Assembly: GCF_007860105.1 (NCBI RefSeq) | Contig: NZ_SJPU01000002.1 | Span: 2,197,782-2,261,781 of the forward strand | Reading direction: 5' to 3' | DNA from: Allorhodopirellula heiligendammensis | GTDB lineage: Bacteria; Planctomycetota; Planctomycetia; Pirellulales; Pirellulaceae | Length of the DNA: 64,000 bases | Shown: piece by piece, positions 41,348 to 51,923 of the stretch | Position numbering within the stretch: position 1 is the stretch's first letter | How the letters are laid out: every line of letters starts with the position of its first letter | The notes under the pieces: model-generated | The model's database searches: none | What the model was told of the DNA's origin: nothing | What the model saw: only the letters and a program-made list of their open reading frames with translations | Made by a program: the position numbers and the translations under genes

Positions 41348-43720
41348 TTAGCGTTGATGCTGATTGCGGTGTTGACCGAATGCCATTTGGCCAGGCGGGT
41401 AGACCGGCGCCGTTCCATAGGCCCGTTGGTGAAACATCGCCAATGACCGTAGGGCGTGTGCGCGGTAGCCCACGCCCGCGTCATCCATGTCGACGCGTCG
41501 CATTGCGGCAGTGAGAAATCGCACAGCCGAGACCACCCGATCGTTGACAACCTCTTCATCGGGCAGGTGGGTCAGCAAGAACTCGAGGATGTGTCCCGTT
41601 GTTTGAACTTTGCGTGACAGGTCACCATTATCTTCCGGGGACTCAAACCAGTTTGTACTGAACGAGCCATCGCGATTTTGTAGCGTATAGGAATACTGCA
41701 CGAAATCGTCGAGGAATTTCTCTGCGCGTTTCCACTGACCTTCGATCGGTTCGCTCTCAAGTCGTCGCTTTCGCAACGCGTGGGCGAAGCCCATGAGGCG
41801 GTGAGTTCCCCCGCAGGCAGCACCGACGATAGGTTGATCCAGTTCCGCAGCGATCAATCGTTCAAAATCCCACTGCTCGCCCCCAACCCCTTCCCAGGTG
41901 GAATTGGTATCCAGATAGTGAGCCAGTCCGATCAAGGTGAAGGTGAGTTCCTTGCCATCTTCGCAAGCAGCAGCCTCGACCTGCACAAGGTCCTCAATTG
42001 TGAAACGCTTGTTGTCCGCGTAGAGCGGATAGTTAGCCGGGACACTTGCCAAGGACAGCGTGGCGAGCCACTGGGCCTGGTGACCTTGTAGCCCGGTGCC
42101 TTCGCGAATTTTGATGTTGCCCCGCTCGGTCGTCATCAGACGGTTGCCACGGCATACATTGTTGCCCGCCATCCACGCGATCGCGCTGTAATTTCGGCGG
42201 CGGGCGATGATCCGCGTATCGGTACCGTACACCATGATGGCGTGCATCATGCCCCAATTGCTTCGCGCGTCCGCTTGTTCGGTTCGCGCGTGAAAGCTGC
42301 GGAGAGTTTGCAGAATCGGTTGTTGTAGTCGAGCGATGGCAGGACTGAGCTCGGCAACGGCGCCGCTGCCGGCGTGCGTTTTCTCGCGGCCCGTCGCGTC
42401 GCGTCGGATGGTCTGGCCCATCGACGGTTTGGGTGAGGTCTTTTGGGGAACGTACAGACCTTTGATGGATCGATCCTGCTGACCTTGGATGTCGCGTAGG
42501 TCAGCCGTGTCCTCGGCAGCACGCAGTGTCTCGACGGTATCGATCACCAGCGGCTGAATGTCGATTGTCGACAGGTTCGCCGCGGAATCCTCTGGTGCTT
42601 TCATTTCGCGAACGGCTGCGCCGTCCCAGTCATCCACATCCAGCGGTCCCTCGGCGACGCCTTCGTTGTTGCCGTCATGAGCGTCTGTTTTCTTAGCCGC
42701 CGTGGGCTTCGAGATTTTCGGATCGGGATGATCGGGGAGCTCATCGAGTGTGGGCAACTGCTCCGATGGAGTCGTCCATGCAGGACGCTTTTCTTGCGTC
42801 GGCGTCGCTTGCACAGGGGCGCGTTTCGGCAGCCCACTGCCGACAGTCGCTTGACGCGAGGTGATGACATCGTCTTCGACGGGAGCTGTGATCGGGCCTT
42901 GCACGGCTTTTTTGACGGCACTCGGTGGCGTGATTTTGGGAGGCGGGGCCAACTCCGGCAGCGGATCACGCAGCGGCTGAGGCTGTGTCGCCGTGCCCCG
43001 TGGTCGCCACGCGTCTTGCGATGGATCGGCCTTGCCAACGTCTGCTTTCGCGGCATTCGCAGCGACGCCTGCTTGCTCGGGTTCGATCCAGGCGGGATAT
43101 CCGCGCCGGCTCGCCGTCAGCATGCTCTCTTGTCCAGCGTTTTGCAGGCTGGGAAGATTGTTTTTCGTGACCTCAGTCGTTGTGTCAGGATTGGCGGCTC
43201 CTGCCGCGTGCTCACCGGCAGCTCGCCGAGTGGGTTGCGCCGCGACATGTTGAGTCGGCGGTTGAAGCGTGGATCCGCGGGGCTGCCAGCTTAACTGCGG
43301 TTTCCCTAATTTCGCGGTTTCCTGAGTTACCAGCATCGGCGGTGGCACTGGTTTGGCAGCCGCTGCTGCAGCAGGTTCTTCACGCGGTACGCCAGACGTG
43401 GGCGACGCAGTACTTTTGTCGCTTGACAGGAGAGGGGCGGGCGGCAGCAGTTGAATCGAGGTGCCGACGGGTTCACTGTATTCCCCGGGCAGCAATCCCA
43501 ACACGGATTGCACCGTTGGTGTGGGCCGGAACGTCGGCACTTTGATCTGCACCTCATCGATTTCATTCGATTCAATGGCAGAGGAGACTTCGTCAGTGGC
43601 GTATGTCTGCCCAGCCCCCAGCAGCGTTGGTGACGCACAACCCATCAAAATCCACAGCGCCAATCTTCGGCGGCGAGGACTACAGACATCTGTTGGGTGG
43701 GATGGGTACAGTACTGGCAC
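41348..43720 (-). CDS. Secreted Pro-rich protein with alpha-toroid-like C-terminal domain
   Basis: 790 aa from GTG 43720, which has GGAGAAG about 7 bases upstream. The signal region is RRRRLALWILMGCASPTLLG (~17-36); an LMGC lipobox-like site at Cys28 could make it a lipoprotein. Residues ~60-450 are a Pro/Thr/Ala-rich linker. From ~470 to the end a helical domain has motifs such as AWMAGNNVCRGNRLM, LQGHQAQWLATLSLA, GGTHRLMGFAHALRKR, LQNRDGSFSTNWF and KVQTTGHILEFLL. The QNRDGSFS and GGxHxL patterns resemble alpha/alpha-toroid folds (terpene-cyclase or glycan-lyase like), but no catalytic motif is clear, so I give no enzyme function. It is divergent from kdsD. Confidence 0.8.
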   Translation of the reverse strand: MPVLYPSHPTDVCSPRRRRLALWILMGCASPTLLGAGQTYATDEVSSAIESNEIDEVQIKVPTFRPTPTVQSVLGLLPGEYSEPVGTSIQLLPPAPLLSSDKSTASPTSGVPREEPAAAAAAKPVPPPMLVTQETAKLGKPQLSWQPRGSTLQPPTQHVAAQPTRRAAGEHAAGAANPDTTTEVTKNNLPSLQNAGQESMLTASRRGYPAWIEPEQAGVAANAAKADVGKADPSQDAWRPRGTATQPQPLRDPLPELAPPPKITPPSAVKKAVQGPITAPVEDDVITSRQATVGSGLPKRAPVQATPTQEKRPAWTTPSEQLPTLDELPDHPDPKISKPTAAKKTDAHDGNNEGVAEGPLDVDDWDGAAVREMKAPEDSAANLSTIDIQPLVIDTVETLRAAEDTADLRDIQGQQDRSIKGLYVPQKTSPKPSMGQTIRRDATGREKTHAGSGAVAELSPAIARLQQPILQTLRSFHARTEQADARSNWGMMHAIMVYGTDTRIIARRRNYSAIAWMAGNNVCRGNRLMTTERGNIKIREGTGLQGHQAQWLATLSLASVPANYPLYADNKRFTIEDLVQVEAAACEDGKELTFTLIGLAHYLDTNSTWEGVGGEQWDFERLIAAELDQPIVGAACGGTHRLMGFAHALRKRRLESEPIEGQWKRAEKFLDDFVQYSYTLQNRDGSFSTNWFESPEDNGDLSRKVQTTGHILEFLLTHLPDEEVVNDRVVSAVRFLTAAMRRVDMDDAGVGYRAHALRSLAMFHQRAYGTAPVYPPGQMAFGQHRNQHQR

Positions 43721-44129
43721 AACGACTTCTCCGAGGACGACGGGTTCTAACCGTACCTATCGGATCGCTGCGCTGATAAGTTCACCCGAATGTGCACTCC
43801 CCTGGTGCATCTTTTGTTCACTCTCCAGGAGGATGTTGGGGGATGATCAGCTTTGCCTGATCCAATGACAACGCTTCAGCCGATACTCATCAGTAGCTTG
43901 CGTCGCATCAGTGGAGACCTGTCAGAGCTCTCAAGCTGCGCGAGTTTCCAAACGGAAGCTACGCCAAAAACCCAATGTTTTCTGAGCGTGTAATCATGCT
44001 GTGAAACTCACTGGCGGGAAGAAAATTGGCAGGTTCGGGTTCATCTTGCGACCGATCTGCTCGTTTGAGTAGCTTCCCGTCTGGTAATCTTCGCCGCCTG
44101 CGCGAAGCAAATTTGCACGTTCCGCATGG
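43721..44129. other. Divergent intergenic region upstream of kdsD
   Basis: About 410 bp that should hold the promoters of the secreted protein gene and of the kdsD operon. I see no gene, repeat or recognisable promoter. Confidence 0.4.
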
Positions 44130-45263
44130 ATGCTTGCCGTGTCGCCTCAACCCCAACCATCCCGTGGAGCTGGTCTTACCGCTCCCGACACATTTCCACC
44201 ATCGCAGGGTTGCTCGGTTTCGCTGTCGCAGGTTGAGCAGGTCCGGTTTGTTCGCGATACGATGATGTCCGAATCTCGGGCGATCAGTGAGGCGGTCGCA
44301 TTTGCCTCCTCGGCATGCACTGAGGCCGCCCAACGAGTCGCGGAGTGTGCCGGTTCCGTCGTCTTAACGGGCGTAGGCAAGGCGGGGTGGATCGCCCAGA
44401 AGGTCGTCGCGACGATGGCCAGCACGGGTTCTCCATCGCACTTTTTACATCCCAGCGAAGCTGTGCACGGTGATTTGGGACGCGTTCAAGCGGCCGACTG
44501 GGTAATTGCATTTTCGAATTCTGGACGCAGCGAAGAGGTGGTTCGAGCCTGCGAGTATCTCAAGTCTCAAGCCGCTGGCGTGATTGCAATCACGGCGGAT
44601 GAGGCCAATCCATTAGCTGAACTGGCGGACATTGTGGTGCCGATGGGGCGCCACCGCGAAGCCTGTCCCCATAACTTGGCACCCACCACGACGACGGCCG
44701 TGATGTTGGCGATTGGTGATTCAATCGCGCTGCTGGCCTCGCGGTTGCGAGGATTTGGGCCCGCCGATTTCGCCAAGTACCATCCCGGCGGTGCACTCGG
44801 CCGCAAGCTCTGCTGCGTCGACGATGTCATGCGTGGCTTACACGAATGTCGGGTGTCGCCTGATCATCTGCCGGTGCGCGATGCGATTGCGGGAAAAACC
44901 CCCGAGCGACGTAGCGGCGCGGTCCTGTTGGTGGATGCTGACCAGCACCTGACTGGGATTTTCACCGATAGCGATCTCGTCAAACTACTCCAGCGTCGAC
45001 AGGAAAATAGCCTCGATCGGGCCATCAACGAAGTCATGATTCGAACGCCAGTTGTCATTCGCAGCGGTAGACCGCTTGCCGAAGCAGTTGCGATTCTATC
45101 TGAGCGACACATCAGCGAGCTGCCTGTCGTCTGCCAGGATGGGCGCCCGCTGGGGATGATTGATATCACGGATCTGATTGCCGCTGGCGATGTGACGACG
45201 ACCGAGGTGGCGTCCCCAATCCTGCCCCTGCACCCGACCAACCATGAGACGCCCGCAACGTGA
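44130..45263 (+). CDS. kdsD: Arabinose-5-phosphate isomerase (KdsD/KpsF family)
   Basis: Converts D-ribulose-5-phosphate to D-arabinose-5-phosphate, the first step of Kdo synthesis for LPS. 377 aa: a SIS sugar-isomerase domain (~50-190; VLTGVGKAGWIAQKV, STGSPSHFLHPSEAVHGDLG, FSNSGRSEEV) and two CBS domains (~230-360; IFTDSDLVKLL, DGRPLGMIDITDLI). NLAPTTTTAVMLAIGDSIA and DFAKYHPGGALGRKL are family signatures. The first ~40 residues are not conserved, so the true start may lie slightly downstream. It is the first gene of a three-gene operon: its TGA overlaps the GTG of kdsC. Confidence 0.94.
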   Translation: MLAVSPQPQPSRGAGLTAPDTFPPSQGCSVSLSQVEQVRFVRDTMMSESRAISEAVAFASSACTEAAQRVAECAGSVVLTGVGKAGWIAQKVVATMASTGSPSHFLHPSEAVHGDLGRVQAADWVIAFSNSGRSEEVVRACEYLKSQAAGVIAITADEANPLAELADIVVPMGRHREACPHNLAPTTTTAVMLAIGDSIALLASRLRGFGPADFAKYHPGGALGRKLCCVDDVMRGLHECRVSPDHLPVRDAIAGKTPERRSGAVLLVDADQHLTGIFTDSDLVKLLQRRQENSLDRAINEVMIRTPVVIRSGRPLAEAVAILSERHISELPVVCQDGRPLGMIDITDLIAAGDVTTTEVASPILPLHPTNHETPAT

Positions 45264-45823
45264 CCTCCGTCATCCCCACATCCCACCGGCTGCGCAGCGA
45301 CGCTGAGATTGCCGCTGAAATCACCTGTATTTTGTCAGACGTCGATGGCGTCATGACAGACGGTAGGATCACGTATCTAACCGATGAGCAGGGTACCTGC
45401 CGTGAATCGAAATCATTTCACGCCCGCGACGGGCTCGGAATTAAATTGTGGATGCGGAGCGGATTTCACTTTGGCATCATCACGGCGCGTTCCAGTGAGA
45501 TGGTGGCCCACCGCGCTGCCGAGTTGGGCATTGAACATGTCGGCCAGGGTGCGAACGACAAATGGGTCGCTGCCGCTACGATGTTGCAAACGATGGGAGT
45601 TGAGCCGCAGAACGTCTGCTATATCGGCGATGATTTGCCCGATATGAAGGTGATGCAGCGTGTCGGTCTGGCCGCTGCTCCGGACGACGCCGTGACCGAT
45701 GTCCGTGAGGCAGCCCACTGGACACTCCGGGCCCGCGGCGGCGAAGGAGCTGTGCGTGAGCTGATCGAACGTCTGCTTCGCGGTGGCGACCGATGGCGCG
45801 AACACTTGACGAAAGAGGAGTGA
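45260..45823 (+). CDS. kdsC: Kdo-8-phosphate phosphatase
   Basis: HAD-family phosphatase releasing Kdo from Kdo-8-phosphate; 187 aa. The nucleophile loop is LSDVDGVMTDG (Asp27, Asp29), followed by SFHARDGLGIK, the second motif ITARSS, and the metal site CYIGDDLPDMKVM. It lacks a cap domain, as expected for the tetrameric KdsC type. It starts with GTG within the kdsD stop (GTGA) and its TGA overlaps the next ATG (TGATG), so all three genes are translationally coupled. With kdsD it supplies Kdo for lipid A-Kdo assembly. Confidence 0.95.
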   Translation: MTSVIPTSHRLRSDAEIAAEITCILSDVDGVMTDGRITYLTDEQGTCRESKSFHARDGLGIKLWMRSGFHFGIITARSSEMVAHRAAELGIEHVGQGANDKWVAAATMLQTMGVEPQNVCYIGDDLPDMKVMQRVGLAAAPDDAVTDVREAAHWTLRARGGEGAVRELIERLLRGGDRWREHLTKEE

Positions 45824-48800
45824 TGGCGAGTCCCTTTCGCGACTATCTCATCGGCCTCAGCGTGATCGCTGTCGCTGCAGGTGGCTATCACTTTACCGCA
45901 GCGAAGTGGCTCGAACCGCCTGTGGTCGAGTATGCACCCATCGCTCGGCGCCCGCTGAGTGATAATGATGAATCGTTGGCTGATCTCTATCCCGCCGATG
46001 CCTGGCAGCGCGGGCGCGCTATCCGTCTGAAAACACAAGACGGCATGCTCCTGTTTCAAAACTGGGAACAGAATAAAGACGAACGCGATGGCGGCAAAAA
46101 ATGGCGGTTGTGGCCAATCACCATGGTTATCGGTCGTGGTTTATCTGCCGATGAATCGAGCGAACCCATCCTGATCGAAGCCGCTGAGGGAGCCGTGATT
46201 GAATTCAGCGCTGCACTCGATGTCATGAGCGGAGTGGCGCCCACGATTCAGCGCGGTCAGCTGCTCGGCGAAGTCCACATCCAACGTGTCAGGGCGACCG
46301 ACACCGCGGCACACAATCCATCGCAATCGATCGACCCGACCGCGGAGACACTCCGTAGCGAGGACGCGTCCGCCTACCGTCTGCGCCGCTCGACCGAGAC
46401 CACCGAAGACGATCAAACACTCGATATCCGCACCGCGAATGTCGGCATTGATCGACGTAAAATTTGGACCACCGAAGCGATTGAAATGCAGGTGGGCCGC
46501 GCCGTCATGGTCGGTCGTGACTTAACCCTGCATTTGGCCGCCTCTCAGGGTAGTCCAACATCCAAATCGAGTCTCGCCCGCTCACTCGATCGCATGGAAC
46601 TGATCTACTTGCGCGAACTCACCCTGCCACTGGGCAGTTCCAGTACTCCGGGCTCTACCGGCGAGGAAACAGACCGAGGCGTCGTGGAAGTTCACTGTGA
46701 CGGGCGGATTGAGTATGACTTCGCCATGGACCAGCTCTTGCTCGATCGCAATGTCCGGCTGGTCCATCGGACACAAGACGCTCAGCCACCTCACTCCGCC
46801 TACCGCGCTGGCGTCGAGCATCCGCTCGCCAACGGATCGACAACTTTGGGCGACAATGCGACGGGATCTGATCAATTGGGCTTCGATCAGTTTCAGTGCA
46901 ATACACTTCGCTTGACCCTGCGAGATCCACTCAACTCCAGCCGGGAACGGGTCACGGCGTTGGACTGGATCGACCGCATGGAAGCCACGGGCACCCCGTT
47001 GCGGATTTCAATGGGGTCACAACAATTTGACCTGACAGCGGGCGAGATTCTCTTTGATCCGCTGCAGGGCTGGTTGGTGGCGAGATCTCGACCCAACCCC
47101 GCCTTGGCCATGGGGCAACGCGGCGCTGCGTCGCCCGCAACGAACAATGACTCGGTGGTGCGAATTCGCCGTGGCGACCTGCACGCGGCCCTGTCCCAAA
47201 TTGTGTACCGCTTCGATCCGAAAGTGCCTCAGCAACTCGGTTCGGTCGAGGTCGAAGGTGCTGGGAAAGTGGACTATGTGGCGCTCGATTCCGTTTTCAA
47301 ATCATTCTCGTGGCGTGATAGCTTGCGCGTGGCACCGCTGGATGTTGCGACTGCCGACGATCTGAACGTGCGTTTTGGGGTGTGGTGCGAGGGCGCGATT
47401 CGCAGCCTACTGGCCGATGGCGGTTCATTCGAAACCGATCGCATCGAAGGTGTGATCAAACCTACCACTCCGACCAGCACGCCGATTTCGCAATCCGCGA
47501 AAGGATCGCAGGGCAGTTCGGCGAACCTTGATCAAAGTTGGTTCCCAGATCGCTTTGCGGCGATTGGAAATGTTCGTATTCGCTCGCGTTCGCTGCACGC
47601 CAGCACACCGCAAATGAATTTGTTCTTTGAACAGCGCGCTGTACCGCCGACGCCTGCCGGCGAAACGCCTGAGGTATCGTCCATCCGCAATTGGGTCAGC
47701 CAACCCGCCGCGTCTGCCGATGGCACCGTGGGCAATGTTGCTCAATCAAAAACAAAATCCACTCCCGATCGAGAGTCCCCGCCGGCGACCATTCGCGGTG
47801 ATCAGGTTACCGCCAAACTCACCTTTGGGGATGGACAGTTGACGGCCACCGATTTGAGTGTCGTGGGGAACGTCGAAGTCACGCATTCCTTGCAACTGCG
47901 GCAGAAGGGATCGACGGACTCGACTGCGGGACGGTCTCGCACGCCCGTCGCCGAGACGATGACGGCGGTAATGACCGGCGACCAACTGCGATTGCGTGAC
48001 AGCGGTGGCAGCGGTGATGTGCTGCAATTGGGCAGCCGATCGCAGGTCCCCGCGAGACTGGAATTGGGCGATGGCTATTTTGTTGGCCCCGAGATTCAAG
48101 TACGCCCCCATGACAACTACATCTGGATTCCATCAGCGGGTGAATTTGTTGTTCCCAGTGCATTCCTGCCTGCACTCGGCGATGGCTTGGCTGCGGGCGC
48201 CACGAATGCCCAGGATGCGGTAGTCGATCCGGCCTCGGATACCCGGTGGACGCAAAGCCCACGTGGAAGATTCGGCGGCTCGATGACATTCGACGGCCGT
48301 GTCGCGACGCTCAATGGTGGCGTGCTGCTGCAGGCTGCGATCGCGCAAGGCAGAGAGCCGAGTGAACTGAAGATGTTGGGCGATGAGCTGACGTTCACGC
48401 TCGAAACACCTGTTAACTTGCGATCTCCAGGAACGTTTCGAGCGACACAATTGTCGCAGGTCTCGCTGCGGCAAACATCTGATCAGCCTGTTGAGCTGCA
48501 TGTTGACCGCTATGCCGACGACGGAGTTCGGGATTCCAGACACGAGATGGTGGTGTCGGTGCTGACCTGGCTACCTGGCCAAGCTGTTGCGGAAGAAACA
48601 TCCAGTCCAGCCGCTGCGTCGCCACTCCAAGGTCAAATCGTTGCACCGGGGGCCGGGTCCTATCGAGGCTGGTTTCGAACACCGCCTCCCCAGCCTGAAC
48701 CGGAGGACGTGGCTACCGCCAATCGGACTGGCTATGCCCGGGCAGGTGTTTACGACGAGGGCATGATCGAGGACAACCGGACCGCAGGAAGGCAGTTCGA

Positions 48801-49389
48801 GCGGGCCGGGGAAACGCCCCTTTCGGCACCGTCCATCACGGGAGTCCATTTGATCTATCAAGACGGTATGCGGGGTGATCTCATTGCTCGATCCCTCACC
48901 TTTGATCGTGGTGTACGAATTGGCCGTAAAATCGTCCCCGATTTTAACGCTCGCTTTGACGCCGGCGACATGGACTTGCTCAGCGATGGGGAGTTGACGC
49001 TTGATTGTGATCAATTGCGATTGGCGGTCGACCCAACCGTCGTCGTACGACAATCGAGATTCGCCGAAACCGCTCGCAGTTCCCAATCGAACTTGGCATT
49101 AGAAGTTCAGGCGGCCGGCGGGATTTTGTTCCGCACCCGTACCGACAAAGGGCTGTCCGAAGCCACCGCGGATCGCTGTGGCTATGCCATTGCCAAGGAC
49201 CTGGTCACTATCGTTGGCGTGCCTGGACGCCCCGCGAGATTTCGGCACACCGATGTAAATGGTCGTCAGGCAGCCGATCTTGCCTGGAGAGTTTTGAACT
49301 TGCGGCTCGATCCATTCGAAGTTCTGCCATCGCAGATCGAAGGCATGAGCACGGGGTACCGCCCTTCGGATTTCCCAACGAAACGCTGA
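45823..49389 (+). CDS. Very large membrane-anchored protein in the lptC position (LptC/OstA-like, putative)
   Basis: 1,188 aa from ATG 45823, with GAGG just upstream inside kdsC. One N-terminal membrane anchor (~8-26, YLIGLSVIAVAAGGYHF) is followed by an extracytoplasmic body with no further membrane segments. The body repeats beta-strand patterns such as ADDLNVRFGVWCEGAI, MTAVMTGDQLRLRDSG and LLSDGELTLDCDQLRLAV. These recall the OstA/LptA-LptC jellyroll, whose members carry lipopolysaccharide across the periplasm. Proteobacterial lptC also follows kdsD-kdsC, has one N-terminal anchor, but is only ~190 aa. I infer an enlarged LPS-bridge protein. The family assignment is by gene order and strand pattern, not by a clear motif. 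Confidence 0.72.
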   Translation: MASPFRDYLIGLSVIAVAAGGYHFTAAKWLEPPVVEYAPIARRPLSDNDESLADLYPADAWQRGRAIRLKTQDGMLLFQNWEQNKDERDGGKKWRLWPITMVIGRGLSADESSEPILIEAAEGAVIEFSAALDVMSGVAPTIQRGQLLGEVHIQRVRATDTAAHNPSQSIDPTAETLRSEDASAYRLRRSTETTEDDQTLDIRTANVGIDRRKIWTTEAIEMQVGRAVMVGRDLTLHLAASQGSPTSKSSLARSLDRMELIYLRELTLPLGSSSTPGSTGEETDRGVVEVHCDGRIEYDFAMDQLLLDRNVRLVHRTQDAQPPHSAYRAGVEHPLANGSTTLGDNATGSDQLGFDQFQCNTLRLTLRDPLNSSRERVTALDWIDRMEATGTPLRISMGSQQFDLTAGEILFDPLQGWLVARSRPNPALAMGQRGAASPATNNDSVVRIRRGDLHAALSQIVYRFDPKVPQQLGSVEVEGAGKVDYVALDSVFKSFSWRDSLRVAPLDVATADDLNVRFGVWCEGAIRSLLADGGSFETDRIEGVIKPTTPTSTPISQSAKGSQGSSANLDQSWFPDRFAAIGNVRIRSRSLHASTPQMNLFFEQRAVPPTPAGETPEVSSIRNWVSQPAASADGTVGNVAQSKTKSTPDRESPPATIRGDQVTAKLTFGDGQLTATDLSVVGNVEVTHSLQLRQKGSTDSTAGRSRTPVAETMTAVMTGDQLRLRDSGGSGDVLQLGSRSQVPARLELGDGYFVGPEIQVRPHDNYIWIPSAGEFVVPSAFLPALGDGLAAGATNAQDAVVDPASDTRWTQSPRGRFGGSMTFDGRVATLNGGVLLQAAIAQGREPSELKMLGDELTFTLETPVNLRSPGTFRATQLSQVSLRQTSDQPVELHVDRYADDGVRDSRHEMVVSVLTWLPGQAVAEETSSPAAASPLQGQIVAPGAGSYRGWFRTPPPQPEPEDVATANRTGYARAGVYDEGMIEDNRTAGRQFERAGETPLSAPSITGVHLIYQDGMRGDLIARSLTFDRGVRIGRKIVPDFNARFDAGDMDLLSDGELTLDCDQLRLAVDPTVVVRQSRFAETARSSQSNLALEVQAAGGILFRTRTDKGLSEATADRCGYAIAKDLVTIVGVPGRPARFRHTDVNGRQAADLAWRVLNLRLDPFEVLPSQIEGMSTGYRPSDFPTKR

Positions 49390-49469
49390 GCAAGTCGTTT
49401 GCAAGGCTTTTGCTAGTCCTCCCCGCTTCACCGGGCGGATGAAAGAGCACCACCACGTTCGTACCGGTG

Positions 49470-51923
49470 TCAGAATATCTCGTAAGCGACCAACGAATAA
49501 CGCACGATCAGTCCCGCGACCACAACACTGACCATACTCATTAGCTTGATCAAAATATTCAAACTTGGGCCACTGGTGTCTTTAAATGGATCGCCGACGG
49601 TATCGCCCACCACGGCGGCTTTGTGAGCGACGCTGCCTTTGCCACCATGATGTCCGGCTTCGACATACTTCTTAGCGTTGTCCCACATCCCGCCGCTGTT
49701 GGCCATGAACACGGCCAAACAAAAGCCGCTGGTCAAACAACCCGTCAATAGACCTAGCACGCCGCCCACACCGAGTAATAATCCCACCGCGATCGGCAAT
49801 AGTAACCCCAGTAGGCTGGGGAGAATCATCTCGCGTTGGGCCGCCTTGGTGCTGATCTCGATCGGCCGCTGGTAATCGGGGGTCACCGAGCCATCGAGAA
49901 TGCCGGGGTTCTCCTGAAATTGCCGTCGCACTTCGATGACCATACCCTCAGCGGCTCGGCCGACCGAGCGCATGGTCATGGCGCAGAATACAAAGGCGCT
50001 CATCGCGCCTAAGAAGATGCCGACCAACACCCGGGGATTCATCAGCGTCGTGTCAAAATAATGTAGGAAATCTTGCAACGATGCATCGGCGACGTTGACT
50101 CGCTCGTCGGCGACAATCGAACGCATCACGCTATCGGCGATCGACTGTCGGGCTCCGATCTCCTGCCATGCGGCTTGCTGCTGCGCCGTTCGCTCACCAC
50201 CAGGTAATATTAAATAGGTTTGCGTGCCATCGAGCGTCTTCTCGATCAACAGGTGCTCATTGATTTTGAAGTTGCCTTCACCCGACACCTCCACGGCGAC
50301 GTCACGGCCCCACCGGTCAAAGCCGTCACGGACCCCTTCGATGTAAGCGGCCAGTAACGCCAAGGCGGTCAATGCCGCCGAGCCGATCGCAAATCCCTTC
50401 CCTGTGGCTGCCGTGGTGTTGCCGAGACTATCCAGCGCGTCGGTGCGCTCGCGAATGATCGGATCCAATCCAGCCATCTCGGCATTGCCGCCGGCGTTGT
50501 CAGCGATCGGTCCGTAGGCATCCGTCGCCAAGGTAATGCCCAGAGTGCTCAGCATCCCCACCGCGGCAATCCCGACTCCGTACAGTCCTAGTGAAAAGTG
50601 GCTGATGTCGTTGAAGTTACCCCCGTTGGCGAACCCGAATGCTAGCAACATCGCGGCCGAAACGATCACGACAGGCAACCACACGCTCATCATGCCGTCG
50701 GCAACACCGCCGATGATGATCGTGGCCGGACCGGTTTCCGCCTGCGCCGCCAAATGCTGCGTGGTGGCATACTCGTCGCTGGTCACCCGCTGCGTCCACC
50801 AACCGATTAACCAACCCGCCATCAACCCCACAATCACGCTCACGGCGATGCCAGGGACAATTCCGAACAGCATCGTCCCAGGAATTCGGGGCATCAGCCA
50901 CATGGTCAGTAACACCGCGCCGATCGAGACCAACAGTGAAGAGCGATTGATGCCGCGAGCGAGTGCCTTGAGCAGTGACTTCTGCGACAGTGATTCGCCC
51001 GTCTTGACGGCATAAACGCCTGCGATTGAACAGGCGATCCCCACCGCCGCGATCGCCAAGGGGAGTAACATCGCATGCAATTGCGCCGTGACCGCATCGT
51101 CGCCCTCGGCCAACAGCCCATCCTGGCTCATCGCGGCGACACCGAGAGCCGACGCCGCAAGAATCGAACCGGTGTAAGACTCGTACAAGTCCGCTCCCAT
51201 GCCCGCGACGTCACCCACATTGTCGCCCACGTTATCAGCAATCGTGGCCGGATTACGGGGCGAGTCCTCCGCGAGGCTTTGTTCCACCTTGCCAACGAGG
51301 TCTGCACCCACGTCGGCGGCCTTGGTGAAAATGCCCCCGCCGACGCGGGCAAACAATGCCTGGGCACTCGCACCCATTCCAAAGGTGAGCATGGTGATGG
51401 AGATTTGACGCAAACTCAATCGGGCCTCTTCGCCCCCGAAAAGCGGTACGAGGTAGTACAGCACCGCAAACCACAGACAGAGGTAGAGCAGCCCCATGCC
51501 TACCACCGTCAATCCCATCACGGCGCCACTGCGAAAAGCAATCCGCAAACCGGCATCGAGTGACTCCCCCACTGCCGCAGCGGTACGACTGCTTGCTTGG
51601 GTTGCAGTCTTCATCCCAAACCATCCACACAAGCCGCTGAACAGGCCTCCGGTTAAGAATGCAATCGGCGTGAACACCGACAGGACATTGAGCCAGAGTG
51701 CGGCAACAGCCAACAGTGCCGTCACGACCACAAATACAATCGCGACAACCTTGTTCTGCTGGTTGAGGTACGCCGCGGCACCGACGCGAACGCTCTCGGC
51801 GATCTCCTTCATTGGCTCGGTACCCTCATCGGACAACATCATTTCCCGGTGGAACCGCCAAGCCCAAACCAATGCCAAACCGGACGCGAACGTGGCCAGC
51901 AACCAGACTAGAATTGCGCTCAT
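49470..51923 (-). CDS. hppA: Membrane-bound ion-translocating pyrophosphatase (K+-dependent type)
   Basis: Couples PPi hydrolysis to H+ or Na+ pumping; 817 aa, with about 16 membrane segments. The substrate loop is [12 protein letters not shown], with the acidic motif [21 protein letters not shown] and the late [20 protein letters not shown]. The segment GNTTAAT (50403-50423) has Ala where K+-independent enzymes have Lys, so it should be K+-dependent; whether it moves Na+ or H+ cannot be settled by eye. It is longer than usual because of a ~90-residue soluble insertion (about 50060-50325; [20 protein letters not shown] ...) between membrane segments. The start is ATG 51923, where the hydrophobic N-terminus begins; an upstream start at 51983 adds a non-conserved 20 residues. 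Confidence 0.94.
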   Translation of the reverse strand: MSAILVWLLATFASGLALVWAWRFHREMMLSDEGTEPMKEIAESVRVGAAAYLNQQNKVVAIVFVVVTALLAVAALWLNVLSVFTPIAFLTGGLFSGLCGWFGMKTATQASSRTAAAVGESLDAGLRIAFRSGAVMGLTVVGMGLLYLCLWFAVLYYLVPLFGGEEARLSLRQISITMLTFGMGASAQALFARVGGGIFTKAADVGADLVGKVEQSLAEDSPRNPATIADNVGDNVGDVAGMGADLYESYTGSILAASALGVAAMSQDGLLAEGDDAVTAQLHAMLLPLAIAAVGIACSIAGVYAVKTGESLSQKSLLKALARGINRSSLLVSIGAVLLTMWLMPRIPGTMLFGIVPGIAVSVIVGLMAGWLIGWWTQRVTSDEYATTQHLAAQAETGPATIIIGGVADGMMSVWLPVVIVSAAMLLAFGFANGGNFNDISHFSLGLYGVGIAAVGMLSTLGITLATDAYGPIADNAGGNAEMAGLDPIIRERTDALDSLGNTTAATGKGFAIGSAALTALALLAAYIEGVRDGFDRWGRDVAVEVSGEGNFKINEHLLIEKTLDGTQTYLILPGGERTAQQQAAWQEIGARQSIADSVMRSIVADERVNVADASLQDFLHYFDTTLMNPRVLVGIFLGAMSAFVFCAMTMRSVGRAAEGMVIEVRRQFQENPGILDGSVTPDYQRPIEISTKAAQREMILPSLLGLLLPIAVGLLLGVGGVLGLLTGCLTSGFCLAVFMANSGGMWDNAKKYVEAGHHGGKGSVAHKAAVVGDTVGDPFKDTSGPSLNILIKLMSMVSVVVAGLIVRYSLVAYEIF

